The position numbers and the translations under genes were made by a program. The notes under the pieces are model-generated. The model searched no databases. It had not been told where the DNA came from and saw only the letters and a list, made by a program, of their open reading frames with translations. Shown piece after piece: positions 43,615 through 51,375 of a stretch of 64,000 nt of DNA; the first letter of the stretch is position 1; each line of letters opens with the position of its first letter. This DNA comes from Chthonomonas calidirosea T49 (GTDB lineage Bacteria > Armatimonadota > Chthonomonadetes > Chthonomonadales > Chthonomonadaceae): the NCBI RefSeq assembly GCF_000427095.1, contig NC_021487.1, forward strand, positions 2,775,241-2,839,240, given 5' to 3'.

Positions 43615-44199
43615 ATGAGTTACAAGCCTGGGGACACCTATATTCGAGTCATAACCACGAACAGCAGCACGGGGGCGGCGGTGAACGCGGATAGCTTGCC
43701 GACAGCGCAGATAGTGCATAACGGCGCAGTGGATACGACGGTCACCGTATTGGTGACAAACCTGGCTACGGGGGTCTATGCCTGCAGTTATACGATACCA
43801 TTGGGCTATGCTGCAGGAGATAGTGTTCAGTTGGTAGTGAACGCAACGGTAGACGGTGTGGCCGGTGTCGCAGCCTACGAGGTTCAGAAGCTGGACAGCA
43901 AACGGCTGGCTGATATAACCGATGCGAGCGGGCGAGTAACGCTGACGCCCGCAGAGCACAGCATAATTTCGGGAACAGATGTGCCGGCCGCTTTGGATGC
44001 GTCGGGGAGTTTAGAGAGCAATCTGACGTTGCGGCAGGCGCTTAGGTTGATGGCGAGTGTGTTGTTGGGGCCGGCGAGCGGGGCGACCGGGGGAGCGGCG
44101 ACGATAACGTTCTCCGCAGCGGGCAACGGTGGGGTAACACGAGTTGTGGCTAACGTAGATGCCAACGGGAACCGCACCAGCATTACATTGACGCCGTAG
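43615..44199 (+). CDS. Phage-like structural protein
   Basis: A 194-aa protein with a strong AAAGGAGGGGAGG ribosome site. The first ~110 residues form an Ig-like or beta-sandwich unit (LATGVYACSYTIPLGYAAGD). A helical linker (LTLRQALRLMASVLLGPASG) is followed by a beta C-terminus (VVANVDANGNRTSITLTP). The LRLMASVLLGxASG / GNRTxxxL combination is common in phage proteins encoded between the capsid and connector genes of siphophages. The exact role (decoration or upper baseplate) is not determined. Confidence 0.6.
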   Translation: MSYKPGDTYIRVITTNSSTGAAVNADSLPTAQIVHNGAVDTTVTVLVTNLATGVYACSYTIPLGYAAGDSVQLVVNATVDGVAGVAAYEVQKLDSKRLADITDASGRVTLTPAEHSIISGTDVPAALDASGSLESNLTLRQALRLMASVLLGPASGATGGAATITFSAAGNGGVTRVVANVDANGNRTSITLTP

Positions 44200-44290
44200 A
44201 GGCCTGCGGCCGTGTTGAGCCTATGATGTTGGATCGTTTACTTGTACTAAAAACCAGAAACTAGAATCCCTTAAATAGAGGACAAAAGCT

Positions 44291-44419
44291 ATGTATTTCT
44301 CGTGCTATCTGTGCGGCTACCTGCCGGTACCCTATCTCCTCAACGGTAGCTACAAAAGCACTTCATCGGCTGGAAGAGAGGCGACTCTGAACGTCTTGAG
44401 CTTAGGATTGGAGGTGTAG
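44291..44419 (+). CDS. Small ORF in the phage module (42 aa)
   Basis: MYFSCYLCGYLPVPYLLNGS begins a 42-residue frame with GAGGAC upstream, ending one base before the GTG start of the next gene, so translation is likely coupled. It contains a C-x-x-C pair. No family is recognised. Its small size makes this uncertain. Confidence 0.35.
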   Translation: MYFSCYLCGYLPVPYLLNGSYKSTSSAGREATLNVLSLGLEV

Positions 44420-44420
44420 C

Positions 44421-45245
44421 GTGCTTTTGGTGGGCGATACCCAAACGATAAGTCACAGCGAAACCTTCTCTGTTGCGGCTATGGTAGCCGGCGCTAGCGC
44501 AAGCCTTGTGCGTCCGGACGGCACCCTGCAAAACGATTTGAGCGTGAGCTGGACGCCAACAGGGGCCGGCACGAGTTTTATCTTCTCCACACAGGTCGCT
44601 GCGCCCTTGCCAGGAGAGTACCGGCTGACGTGGACAATACACCTAGGAGATGGGCAGGTGCTGAACCGCAGCGAAGGCCATTTTGCTACCTATACCGATG
44701 TCGGCGCTCTGATCCGTCGCAGGCTCAATGAAACAGTCCTCAGTTTACCGGAGGCCGATCTAGATGCGGAGGTTACGTACACCGTTCGTAGCCTAGTGGA
44801 TCGGTTCGTGCCGTTGCAGATGGCCGGCGGATACGGCGGTTTGATAGGCCTTGATCAGGTTCGTTTCGACCGAGCTATGGGGCTATTAACCGCTCTAAGG
44901 CTAAGAGCCAGTCGTGCTAAAAGCGTGCCGATTGGGGAGATTGGCCGTGTGCAGTTGGGTCAAAACGGTTTCCAGTTTGCCAATGCGCAGGGCAATGGGC
45001 TAAAGCCGCTTGAACAACAGTGGCTTGAGGAAGCCCTGATAGCACTGGGACACGTCAGCCCTATCCACGCATTGTATCAAAGTGCAGCCGCCTCTTACAA
45101 ACCGTTTGTGGTAAGCGGTCCCACACGCAATGCGCAGTGCCAGGGGGCCTTAGAGACGTTGGCAAGTGGAGTGATTCGGCTTTTAACCGATGCGTGGCAG
45201 GTAGGCACTCCTCCGGAAGACTACGCTGCCGATTATGCGGAGTAG
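44421..45245 (+). CDS. Phage head-tail connector-like protein
   Basis: A 274-aa product from GTG 44421 (GGAGGTGTAGC upstream). The N-terminal ~90 residues are a beta-sandwich (TFSVAAMVAGASASLVRPDG). The middle region TYTDVGALIRRRLNETVLSL, then PEADLDAEVTYTVRSLVDRF, has the helical pattern of Gp6-like head-tail connector proteins. The C-terminus is helical. It is followed at three bases by a small head-closure-like protein and fits the neck position of a siphophage. Assignment is by position and fold impression. Confidence 0.5.
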   Translation: MLLVGDTQTISHSETFSVAAMVAGASASLVRPDGTLQNDLSVSWTPTGAGTSFIFSTQVAAPLPGEYRLTWTIHLGDGQVLNRSEGHFATYTDVGALIRRRLNETVLSLPEADLDAEVTYTVRSLVDRFVPLQMAGGYGGLIGLDQVRFDRAMGLLTALRLRASRAKSVPIGEIGRVQLGQNGFQFANAQGNGLKPLEQQWLEEALIALGHVSPIHALYQSAAASYKPFVVSGPTRNAQCQGALETLASGVIRLLTDAWQVGTPPEDYAADYAE

Positions 45246-45248
45246 TTT

Positions 45249-45575
45249 ATGGACGCGACAGTAGAAGCTCGGCTTGTGGCTCAGCTCTTGACGCTTCAAG
45301 GCAGCCCTACCACGGTGAACGGAAGTGCTATTGGCAATGGCCTATGGGCGCGTGCGGAACCTAATCGCATTCAGATGCTAATGGGCGATCTGGTGGCGCA
45401 ACAGGCCGTTTATGAGGTGAAGTTGGCGGGAAGCCTTTGGGGGCAGGTGCATGTAGGCGATGAGGTGACCAATGTGGCTACAGGGTTACATCTCGTTGTA
45501 CGTTGGGTGGACGTATCGGACGTTGGCGGTGTGCCGGTGGTGGTAACCCTTCTTGGCATCGCGCTTTCGGAATAG
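45249..45575 (+). CDS. Phage head-closure-like small protein
   Basis: A 108-aa beta-rich protein (VYEVKLAGSLWGQVHVGDEV, then TNVATGLHLVVRWVDVSDVG). The strand-rich, 100-residue size and the position directly after the connector-like gene fit the head-closure/stopper proteins of siphophages. The preceding stop codon is three bases upstream and GGAG lies near the ATG, so it is in the same operon. Confidence 0.5.
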   Translation: MDATVEARLVAQLLTLQGSPTTVNGSAIGNGLWARAEPNRIQMLMGDLVAQQAVYEVKLAGSLWGQVHVGDEVTNVATGLHLVVRWVDVSDVGGVPVVVTLLGIALSE

Positions 45576-45639
45576 CCTCAAGCGAGAGATTGTGGAGGTG
45601 TGTTAAAGGTAGAACCATGCCCGCCTCTGCGGTACGGTG

Positions 45640-46617
45640 TTATCTGCGATGGGCAACCAATAGCCTTTGGCTTCCTGGCAGCATGGTTAGCATCAGGCCA
45701 GCAAAGCTCTTGAAATTGGGATAGGTTCTTAACGACTGAAGATAGAGGGAACGCGCCTGTTTGCCTAACCCATTTTTGAAGGAGAAGTTCGCGAAAACAC
45801 GTTGCGCAACACTCTTTCTCTGGCGTAGCTGAGCTGCATACGGTGAAAAGGCGGGGTCAGCAAGGAGGCAGTCGTAATAGTAAACATGGCTAAAATACCG
45901 CTCTCTTGCTGTTTCAAAAGATTTGGAACTAGCAGCCGTGCAAGAGTTAATAAGATGTACACGGTAATAGGTAAGACGCTCTGGAGTGTAATAGGCCGCT
46001 TTGCCATTCCGACTTGCTAGGTAGGCGAGATAGCGGTCAAGAGCCAAGTCAATTTGCGGTGGAATGTCCTCGTTTTCTAGAATGGAACCTCGAAAGACAC
46101 TCGCCATCACTGCAGGAATGCTTAAGTTGGCTACAAGAGAGTAGAAAGGTTGATGGATACCCTCGGCCAATCCCACACATTTATACTCTCGAGACAAGCG
46201 TTGGGTCGTTTCCAAGTCCACCTGTCCTATCTCGTCCATGACATAGTGGTCTGAGAAGCTCACCGTGATGTTTGGATTGGATAGCAAAGGGGGAACAACC
46301 TTTTCTAGGAAGGTAGGTTCCCATCTGTCGTCATCGTGGAGAAAGCTGAAAAACTCTCCTCGTGCTGCTTGCAGACCGGCGATGGTGTTGGCGAACTGAC
46401 CAAGGCATTGGGGATTTCTTCGGTAGCGAATACGTGGGTCTTGGAACTGTTTTAGTGCGGCCTCGACGTCTTCTGTGCTGGCGTCGTCAGAGATGATCAG
46501 CTCAAAGTGCAGGTAGGTTTGGCAGAGAACACTTTCTACCGCCTGGAGAAGATACGTTGTGCGGTTATATGTGGGTGTGATGATGCTAATAAAGCCATGC
46601 TGCTCTTGCACCAGCAT
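45640..46617 (-). CDS. Glycosyltransferase family 2, inverted inside the phage module
   Basis: A 325-aa GT2 enzyme with the GT-A start ISIITPTYNRTTYLLQAVES, LIISDDASTED, and the metal-binding FSFLHDDDRWEPTFLEKV (DDD). The C-terminus is helical and contains RSLYLQSLRTYPNFKSFAGL, typical of GT2 proteins in polysaccharide loci. It is on the opposite strand to all phage genes and has its own promoter, features of a lysogenic-conversion 'moron'. Its local base composition looks more AT-rich than the flanking structural genes. The sugar transferred is unknown; it could alter the receptor made by the adjacent polysaccharide locus. Confidence 0.85.
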   Translation of the reverse strand: MLVQEQHGFISIITPTYNRTTYLLQAVESVLCQTYLHFELIISDDASTEDVEAALKQFQDPRIRYRRNPQCLGQFANTIAGLQAARGEFFSFLHDDDRWEPTFLEKVVPPLLSNPNITVSFSDHYVMDEIGQVDLETTQRLSREYKCVGLAEGIHQPFYSLVANLSIPAVMASVFRGSILENEDIPPQIDLALDRYLAYLASRNGKAAYYTPERLTYYRVHLINSCTAASSKSFETARERYFSHVYYYDCLLADPAFSPYAAQLRQRKSVAQRVFANFSFKNGLGKQARSLYLQSLRTYPNFKSFAGLMLTMLPGSQRLLVAHRR

Positions 46618-46647
46618 ATTTCCAACTCACTTTAATAGCAGTAGAGT

Positions 46648-46676
46648 AGTATTTTACCATTCAAAGGCTATGTAAA
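46648..46676 (-). promoter_or_regulatory. Predicted promoter of the inverted glycosyltransferase gene
   Basis: Read on the minus strand, TTTACA (5 of 6 to the -35 consensus, plus-strand 46671-46676) is separated by 17 bases from AATACT (4 of 6 to the -10 consensus, plus-strand 46648-46653). The start codon is 31 bases further on. An autonomous promoter is what a moron would have. Confidence 0.55.
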
Positions 46677-46719
46677 TACATCGGTAATGTTCTGAGTTTT
46701 CAGAGAAAGGAACGAAAGA

Positions 46720-47262
46720 GTGGTTGGGAGATTAGAGGGACACCTGCTAGATATTCTTCAGGCGGATCCACGCACTTATGCCAGTGGTTCGGTCTATTCC
46801 ATGGGCTGGAGCGGTGTAACGCGTCCCGATCGCGGCTTAGCGGCACAGGGGGGCTGGGTAAATATCTACGATGGCGGCTACGAACCCTCTGGAGGAGGGC
46901 ATCGGCCGGCGATCTATTTGGGTCTACGTGCATTGGAGTATGAGGACACTTTAGAGGCGCCAGCTCTTGCGGGCGGGTTAGTGGAATTTCGGAAGTTGGT
47001 CGTTCCTCTGGTGATCGTGGCGCAGGCCGCCACCGAGTTGGAGGCGCGAGCGCAGCGAGACCAGCTTTGCAGCAATGTGCGTCTTGTGCTGGCAAGCCAT
47101 ATCGTGGAGAGCGGCTACTGGTACGAGTTAAGAACTGGCCTATCGGAAGCGACAGCAGGAGAGACTCACGCTTGGCTGAATCGCCAAGGGGCGGCGAACG
47201 CAGTGACGGTGACTGCGGGGATCCTACTCCCTTGCCGTTTTCTCTATGTATGGACCGCTTAG
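46720..47262 (+). CDS. Phage tail terminator-like protein
   Basis: A 180-aa protein from GTG 46720 with AAAGGAACG upstream. It contains AIYLGLRALEYEDTLEAPAL and VEFRKLVVPLVIVAQAATEL with a repeated strand-helix pattern, and FRKLVVPLVIVAQAATELEA resembles tail terminator or minor tail U-type proteins. The position, just before the tail-tube gene, matches the siphophage order. No other assignment is supported. Confidence 0.5.
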   Translation: MVGRLEGHLLDILQADPRTYASGSVYSMGWSGVTRPDRGLAAQGGWVNIYDGGYEPSGGGHRPAIYLGLRALEYEDTLEAPALAGGLVEFRKLVVPLVIVAQAATELEARAQRDQLCSNVRLVLASHIVESGYWYELRTGLSEATAGETHAWLNRQGAANAVTVTAGILLPCRFLYVWTA

Positions 47263-47371
47263 ATCACAAGTGTGGGATGTGGTGTCCTATGGTGAGGTGC
47301 TCCCAGAGGTCTTATGACAACCTCCTGTGCGGACGCTCTCATACAGATTCGTTGATTAGGGAGGAGAACTT

Positions 47372-48610
47372 GTGGCTTACACAGGCATTACCAGTGCGGT
47401 TGGATTGGCTATCGAAAGCTACTTCTGTCAACCGCCGCTTTCCAGTACCAACCCAGCGACGGTGGGCATTGCGGGGACGAACCCCTTACGTTACATGATG
47501 GTAGAGCCTGGCGGAGGATTTGCGGGCGAAGCTGAATTAAGCCTAGGGGCGGAGGTGGATGGGGATATACAGCTGCTGCGGGCGCCCATTGTGGGAAGAC
47601 GGTACCAAGGGGCCTTTCGTTTCTATGCCGACCCAGAAAATCTGTTCTATCCGCTGTTGGGGGTGTTTGGACGCGATATCGCCTCCACTCAGCAGGCGGC
47701 TTCCAGCACGAACCCCGCCGTTTACCAGCATCAGTTCCTCCCTGGCCGACAGATCCCCTCGTTCAGTGTGGAGGAGGACATTGGCGACGGCACGTGGGCA
47801 CGTCTTTCAACTGGGGTTTTGGTGCAGAAGTTAGAGCTGCAGTTGGCACGTCTTTTTACCGCGGAAGTCACCTTTTTAGCCCATCGGCAGCTACCTAACC
47901 GCTATCCAGATGGTAACGGGCATTTTGTAGACTACTTTTTTGGGTCAACCCCAACGCTTTTGCCGCCAGCTATGGGTGGAAACGGGAGCCTCACCGTGGT
48001 GCGCACACCGCCGCCACCGAGTTTTGTGGATGTAAGCGCCAATGGGGGTGGCCCCTTCGTGTTCGCTGAAATCGGGTATGGAACCCAGGCCGGATTTGCC
48101 TCCGCATGGCTGCAGGTGGATGGCAATCCGATAGCGATTAACCTTTTAGAGGGAAGCCGCATTCTTTTTGAAAGAGAGATTCAAAGCGTGCTTGTGGCTG
48201 GAAGTGGCTACGATCCTGGTGCGGCAGTGGTTAATCGGTTTCTCTGTTCCGGTCGGCTCGTCTGCCTATACGATGCCATGGATTTGCCCGAAGCGGCGTT
48301 GGCTGCGCGTCAGGTGAGCCTGAATTTCGCGGTTACCGGAGTCGGCATTGGGAGCACGGGACTGAGCTACCATATGGAGGTTCATCTGCCCAATCTAAGG
48401 ATTCTCAGGGCTCCCCTCCCTTTAACCGAGGGAATGCTGGCCATAGATGCGGATTTTGTGGGGCTGCGCGATCCCATCTTGGGCTATGCCGCTAAAGTGA
48501 CCCTGGTGAACACGGTGAATGCTGCCATTTTAGGTGGGCAGTTCGGTTCAGGCGGTGGTTCTTCCTCCATAGCGGGATTCTCGAATGGGATTGGTTGGAT
48601 CAGCACCTAG
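47372..48610 (+). CDS. Phage tail tube protein
   Basis: A 412-aa protein from GTG 47372 preceded by GGGAGGAGAAC. It has the features of long-tail-tube proteins of siphophages: GLAIESYFCQPPLSSTNPAT, the repeated barrel-like pattern FRFYADPENLFYPLLGVFGR, and the duplicated SSTNPAVYQHQFLPGRQIPS / SFSVEEDIGDGTWARLSTGV segment recognisable in 'phage tail tube protein' families. The second half (from about 205) is a further beta domain. At 412 aa it is longer than usual, so it may carry an added surface domain. Confidence 0.6.
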   Translation: MAYTGITSAVGLAIESYFCQPPLSSTNPATVGIAGTNPLRYMMVEPGGGFAGEAELSLGAEVDGDIQLLRAPIVGRRYQGAFRFYADPENLFYPLLGVFGRDIASTQQAASSTNPAVYQHQFLPGRQIPSFSVEEDIGDGTWARLSTGVLVQKLELQLARLFTAEVTFLAHRQLPNRYPDGNGHFVDYFFGSTPTLLPPAMGGNGSLTVVRTPPPPSFVDVSANGGGPFVFAEIGYGTQAGFASAWLQVDGNPIAINLLEGSRILFEREIQSVLVAGSGYDPGAAVVNRFLCSGRLVCLYDAMDLPEAALAARQVSLNFAVTGVGIGSTGLSYHMEVHLPNLRILRAPLPLTEGMLAIDADFVGLRDPILGYAAKVTLVNTVNAAILGGQFGSGGGSSSIAGFSNGIGWIST

Positions 48611-48662
48611 CTCTCTCTACAGCACCTTTGCCCCTAATTTTTCGCAGAAAGGACGATTTCCA

Positions 48663-49346
48663 GTGTCGCTTCCATTCCCGCTGAGCAAGAAGATAGCGTT
48701 GCCTCACGGTAAGCAAGTCGTGGTGCGACCGCTCAACCAACTACAACGCCACGATGCACGTTTTAAAGCAGACATCTATGCGATGGAGCAGATTCTGGCC
48801 TGGGCTGCTGGTCAGCCCAGAGAATCGCTGCTAAAGGCAGAGTTTGCCTCCATGCCCACAGCGCAGCAGCAGGCCTACTTGGTCCAAGCCATTCAGGAGG
48901 CTTTACAGATAGAAGCAGAGGAAAAGTTTCCTCCACCTCCGCCCCCCATTCGTTCACAAGAAGCTGGCGAAAGCGCAAACGCACTAGAGAGTTTCGCCCA
49001 AAAAGTTCGTGCTTGGCAAGAGGCGAAGCGGCGAGTGGAGGCCGAGCGGCAAGCTTGGCTGACTCAACGTTTGGGAGAGGAACGGAAACGGGTGGAAGCG
49101 TTAGAGGCAGAAAAACGCCTCGATAACTGCTGCCATTGTTGGCGTGAGCGTCTCTATAGAGAGGCGTTTACCATGCGGTTTCTCTTGGAGGCCTTGGTGT
49201 GGGCGGTGCGTATAGCAGAAAACCCCCAGGATCGGTACTTTCATGATGCGGAGGAGGTAGCTGACAGCGATGATACAACGCTAGAGATACTCATCAAAAC
49301 CTATCTGGAAATAGACGGCGTGCGGGAATCGGAGGTCCCTACATAG
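48663..49346 (+). CDS. Tail assembly chaperone-like protein
   Basis: About 227 aa from GTG 48663 with AGAAAGGACG upstream. It is helical and charged: FPLSKKIALPHGKQVVVRPL, a Pro-rich hinge FPPPPPPIRSQEAG, a coiled segment RRVEAERQAWLTQRLGEERK, and a closing IAENPQDRYFHDAEEVADSD. The size and position between tail tube and tape-measure genes match the gpG type of chaperone. The last ~72 bases overlap an open -1 frame continuing into the next gene (see findings). Confidence 0.5.
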   Translation: MSLPFPLSKKIALPHGKQVVVRPLNQLQRHDARFKADIYAMEQILAWAAGQPRESLLKAEFASMPTAQQQAYLVQAIQEALQIEAEEKFPPPPPPIRSQEAGESANALESFAQKVRAWQEAKRRVEAERQAWLTQRLGEERKRVEALEAEKRLDNCCHCWRERLYREAFTMRFLLEALVWAVRIAENPQDRYFHDAEEVADSDDTTLEILIKTYLEIDGVRESEVPT

Positions 49347-49381
49347 CCGCCGCCCTGTTAAGGGCCTACGGGCTAGAGGGT

Positions 49382-49609
49382 ATGGCGGCTGCACGATGGG
49401 AGATCGACTCGGAAGAGCCTTGGTGGCTTACGGCCGCAAAAGATTGGGGGGCACGGGTGAAGGCGATTTTAGAGGGGCAAGGGCCGGCAGCGGCGGCCTG
49501 GCGCGCTCTTCTGCTGAGGCGTTTAGAGCGCGAGCCTCCCCATTTTGTCTATCGTTTTTATGAGGAGTGGCGTCATGCAATGGAGACGGCTTATGGGAGA
49601 CAAAGCTAA
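49382..49609 (+). CDS. Small protein, possible frameshift extension of the tail chaperone
   Basis: A 75-aa product starting MAAARWEIDSEEPWWLTAAK. In the same frame the reading is open back to 49274, overlapping the end of the upstream chaperone. So it may be produced both alone and as a -1 frameshift fusion, like gpGT of lambda-type phages. A weak GAGGG precedes the ATG. It overlaps the start of the next gene by 35 bases. Confidence 0.45.
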   Translation: MAAARWEIDSEEPWWLTAAKDWGARVKAILEGQGPAAAAWRALLLRRLEREPPHFVYRFYEEWRHAMETAYGRQS

Positions 49610-50273
49610 ACGTTCTGATCTTCTTATTCCGGAGGGGTTCGCGTCGTTTCTAAAAGCGACTAAATTAGGCGAGGGAGGGAGATGGCAGCAGATCGTTCGT
49701 CATTACGGGCGAGGAGCGCGAATCGGGCACCTAGCGCAGACGTCTCCCATCTCTTCTCACACCTTGCTGCGGGCGCTGGGCGCTTACACCAGCCCAGCAG
49801 TTCGTAGCACTCTACAGACGGCATTCGCGGCCTATGGCGTTTTTCAGCAGGGCGAGCAGCACGGGATCACTTTAGGAGGGGTTTTGCAGGGGGCGATCAC
49901 CGGTTATGAGGTCGGCGGCCCAGTGGGTGCATTGGTGGGGGCCGGTCTCGATATTTTAGGCGGTCTGTTCCACCATTCGCATCTGCCTCCGGTGGCATCA
50001 CAAAATTTAGCACAGCAGTTCGGCCCGGGAGGGTTTGACTATCTGGCTTATCGTTACCACTACTTTCATACGTTGGGGCCTGTGGGCTCTCTGTTAGGCC
50101 CTCTGCCCGCCACTTCCTATCGGTTGGCGACCCAGTTTTTTCAGCCCGCGCCTCAGATCCACCTTTATATTGATGGGGTGAAGACGGCCGTAAATGCCCA
50201 GTTGCAGAAGAGTGCGGGCTTGGACGCTGCCGCTAACGCCAACGTCTACTACAATGCGGCAAGACCGCTTTAG
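49575..50273 (+). CDS. Short tape-measure-like protein
   Basis: A 232-aa protein from ATG 49575 (GAGGAG upstream), with a basic N-terminus and helical segments around a glycine-rich hydrophobic stretch, GGPVGALVGAGLDILGGLFH (about 123-142). The C-terminus reads PQIHLYIDGVKTAVNAQLQK. The position between the chaperone and tail hub is that of the tape-measure protein, but those are usually longer than 600 aa. If it is one, the tail would be very short. It may also be a remnant or a membrane-active tail component. Confidence 0.4.
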   Translation: MQWRRLMGDKAKRSDLLIPEGFASFLKATKLGEGGRWQQIVRHYGRGARIGHLAQTSPISSHTLLRALGAYTSPAVRSTLQTAFAAYGVFQQGEQHGITLGGVLQGAITGYEVGGPVGALVGAGLDILGGLFHHSHLPPVASQNLAQQFGPGGFDYLAYRYHYFHTLGPVGSLLGPLPATSYRLATQFFQPAPQIHLYIDGVKTAVNAQLQKSAGLDAAANANVYYNAARPL

Positions 50274-50532
50274 AGTGGAACGACTAGGCGGTTGCCTTCT
50301 GAACGAAGCTCGCATGCAGGTGCTATCTCATCCAAATATTGTCTCTAATGTGATTGCTAGACGAGGCAAAAAGCTTTGTCCTATGGATGTATGAATGCTA
50401 AATAGGGTTGAAGGCATTCACATCTGTCTGTGTCATCGCGCCCAGACAGCAATGTTTGCATCACCATTTTAGTTTTAAGTTTTTAGTGGCTAGAAACTAA
50501 AGGCTAATCCCAACCGGGCGTTCGGGGGTTAC

Positions 50533-50916
50533 ATGGATACAACAGAGCGGAAGAATCAAGAGCTTGTTCTCTACATCACTCTAAGAAGTGAGACCGACGC
50601 GTATTTTGGGCTTGTAAAACGGTATAAGCTTCTCTTTTTTGCCGACCGGCTGGCTCTTCGCAAATTAGGTAGGCCTCTTTCGGGATTTGAGTACCGAAAA
50701 ATGGAGTTTGTCCCTGTGCCTGAGGGCATTGATTCGACGATTGAGACCCTCCAGACCCAACAGGACATAGTGGTAGCGAAACGTCCATTCTACGGATACA
50801 CTCAAAAGAAACCGCTCGCTCTTCGTGAGCCACGACTCGATGAGTTCACTGCCGACGAAATTACAAGGTCCGCTAACCTCCGTTCAAACTTCTGTGCTGA
50901 CAATTTCTTCTCATAG
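50533..50916 (+). CDS. Truncated Panacea (SocA-like) antitoxin-domain protein
   Basis: A 127-aa protein with VKRYKLLFFADRLALRKLGR followed by PLSGFEYRKMEFVPVPEGID, the core of the Panacea domain (tyrosine/alanine-aspartate-rich 'KLLYxAD...GRPLSGxxY...GPVP'). A later KPLALREPRLDEFTADEI matches the 'LxALKxP...FSxxEI' part. Panacea proteins usually reach 150-190 aa, so the C-terminus seems lost. They neutralise diverse toxins in toxin-antitoxin pairs and phages. No toxin is seen next to it. It interrupts the otherwise structural phage genes. Confidence 0.65.
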   Translation: MDTTERKNQELVLYITLRSETDAYFGLVKRYKLLFFADRLALRKLGRPLSGFEYRKMEFVPVPEGIDSTIETLQTQQDIVVAKRPFYGYTQKKPLALREPRLDEFTADEITRSANLRSNFCADNFFS

Positions 50917-51375
50917 CCTCGACAATGGCAGATGGATACCCCCTTTGGATATAGTGTATTATTGGAGCGATTCAGCAGAAGCGGTCAATTAAAACGGGCA
51001 GGCACGGGTAAAACGGGCAGGCACGGGGGCCTGCCCCTACAATCGAATATACGCCCGGCTCGCCTTTCATCTTTGTAGTTGCTTAACATAAGACAAGTTG
51101 TTCCATCCAACCATAGCATGCCTTTCGAAACTATCTGTCATGCCAATAGACACCTGTACTATTCACTGAGCTCCAGCGAGCTATTAATCTCTCTACTAGC
51201 TGCGGCAACAGGATAGAAAGACAAGCCCTTGATCTTAAGCAGATTCTCATAGGTAGTCTAGCTTGAAAACCGAAGCAACTAGACAGACAATCGCATTATA
51301 AGATGACTGTCCAGCCGCATGGACTATCCAATAGGATGTGAAAAATCTTAGAACAGAGGTTGAGATCGCTACACC
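50917..51375. other. Non-coding gap within the phage module
   Basis: About 460 bases between the truncated Panacea gene and the tail hub gene, with no credible gene. It holds a direct repeat and a REP-like hairpin (see 50991-51036). The gap and the truncated gene suggest that a former accessory gene pair was lost here. Confidence 0.5.
50991..51036. repeat. REP-like element: tandem 18-mer plus GC-rich hairpin
   Basis: AAAACGGGCAGGCACGGG occurs twice (50991-51008 and 51010-51027), and the second copy continues into a palindrome GGGCAGGC (51015-51022) / GCCTGCCC (51029-51036). The string GGGCAGGCACGGGGGCCTGC is similar, from memory, to scattered extragenic palindromes in several bacterial phyla. 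It may be a small mobile repeat. Confidence 0.6.

Noticed and set aside
50917-51375. Minus-strand frame near 51247-51576 as a hidden toxin partner for the Panacea-like gene
   Set aside because: It overlaps the start of the tail hub gene, has no toxin motif and no ribosome site; most likely a shadow frame.
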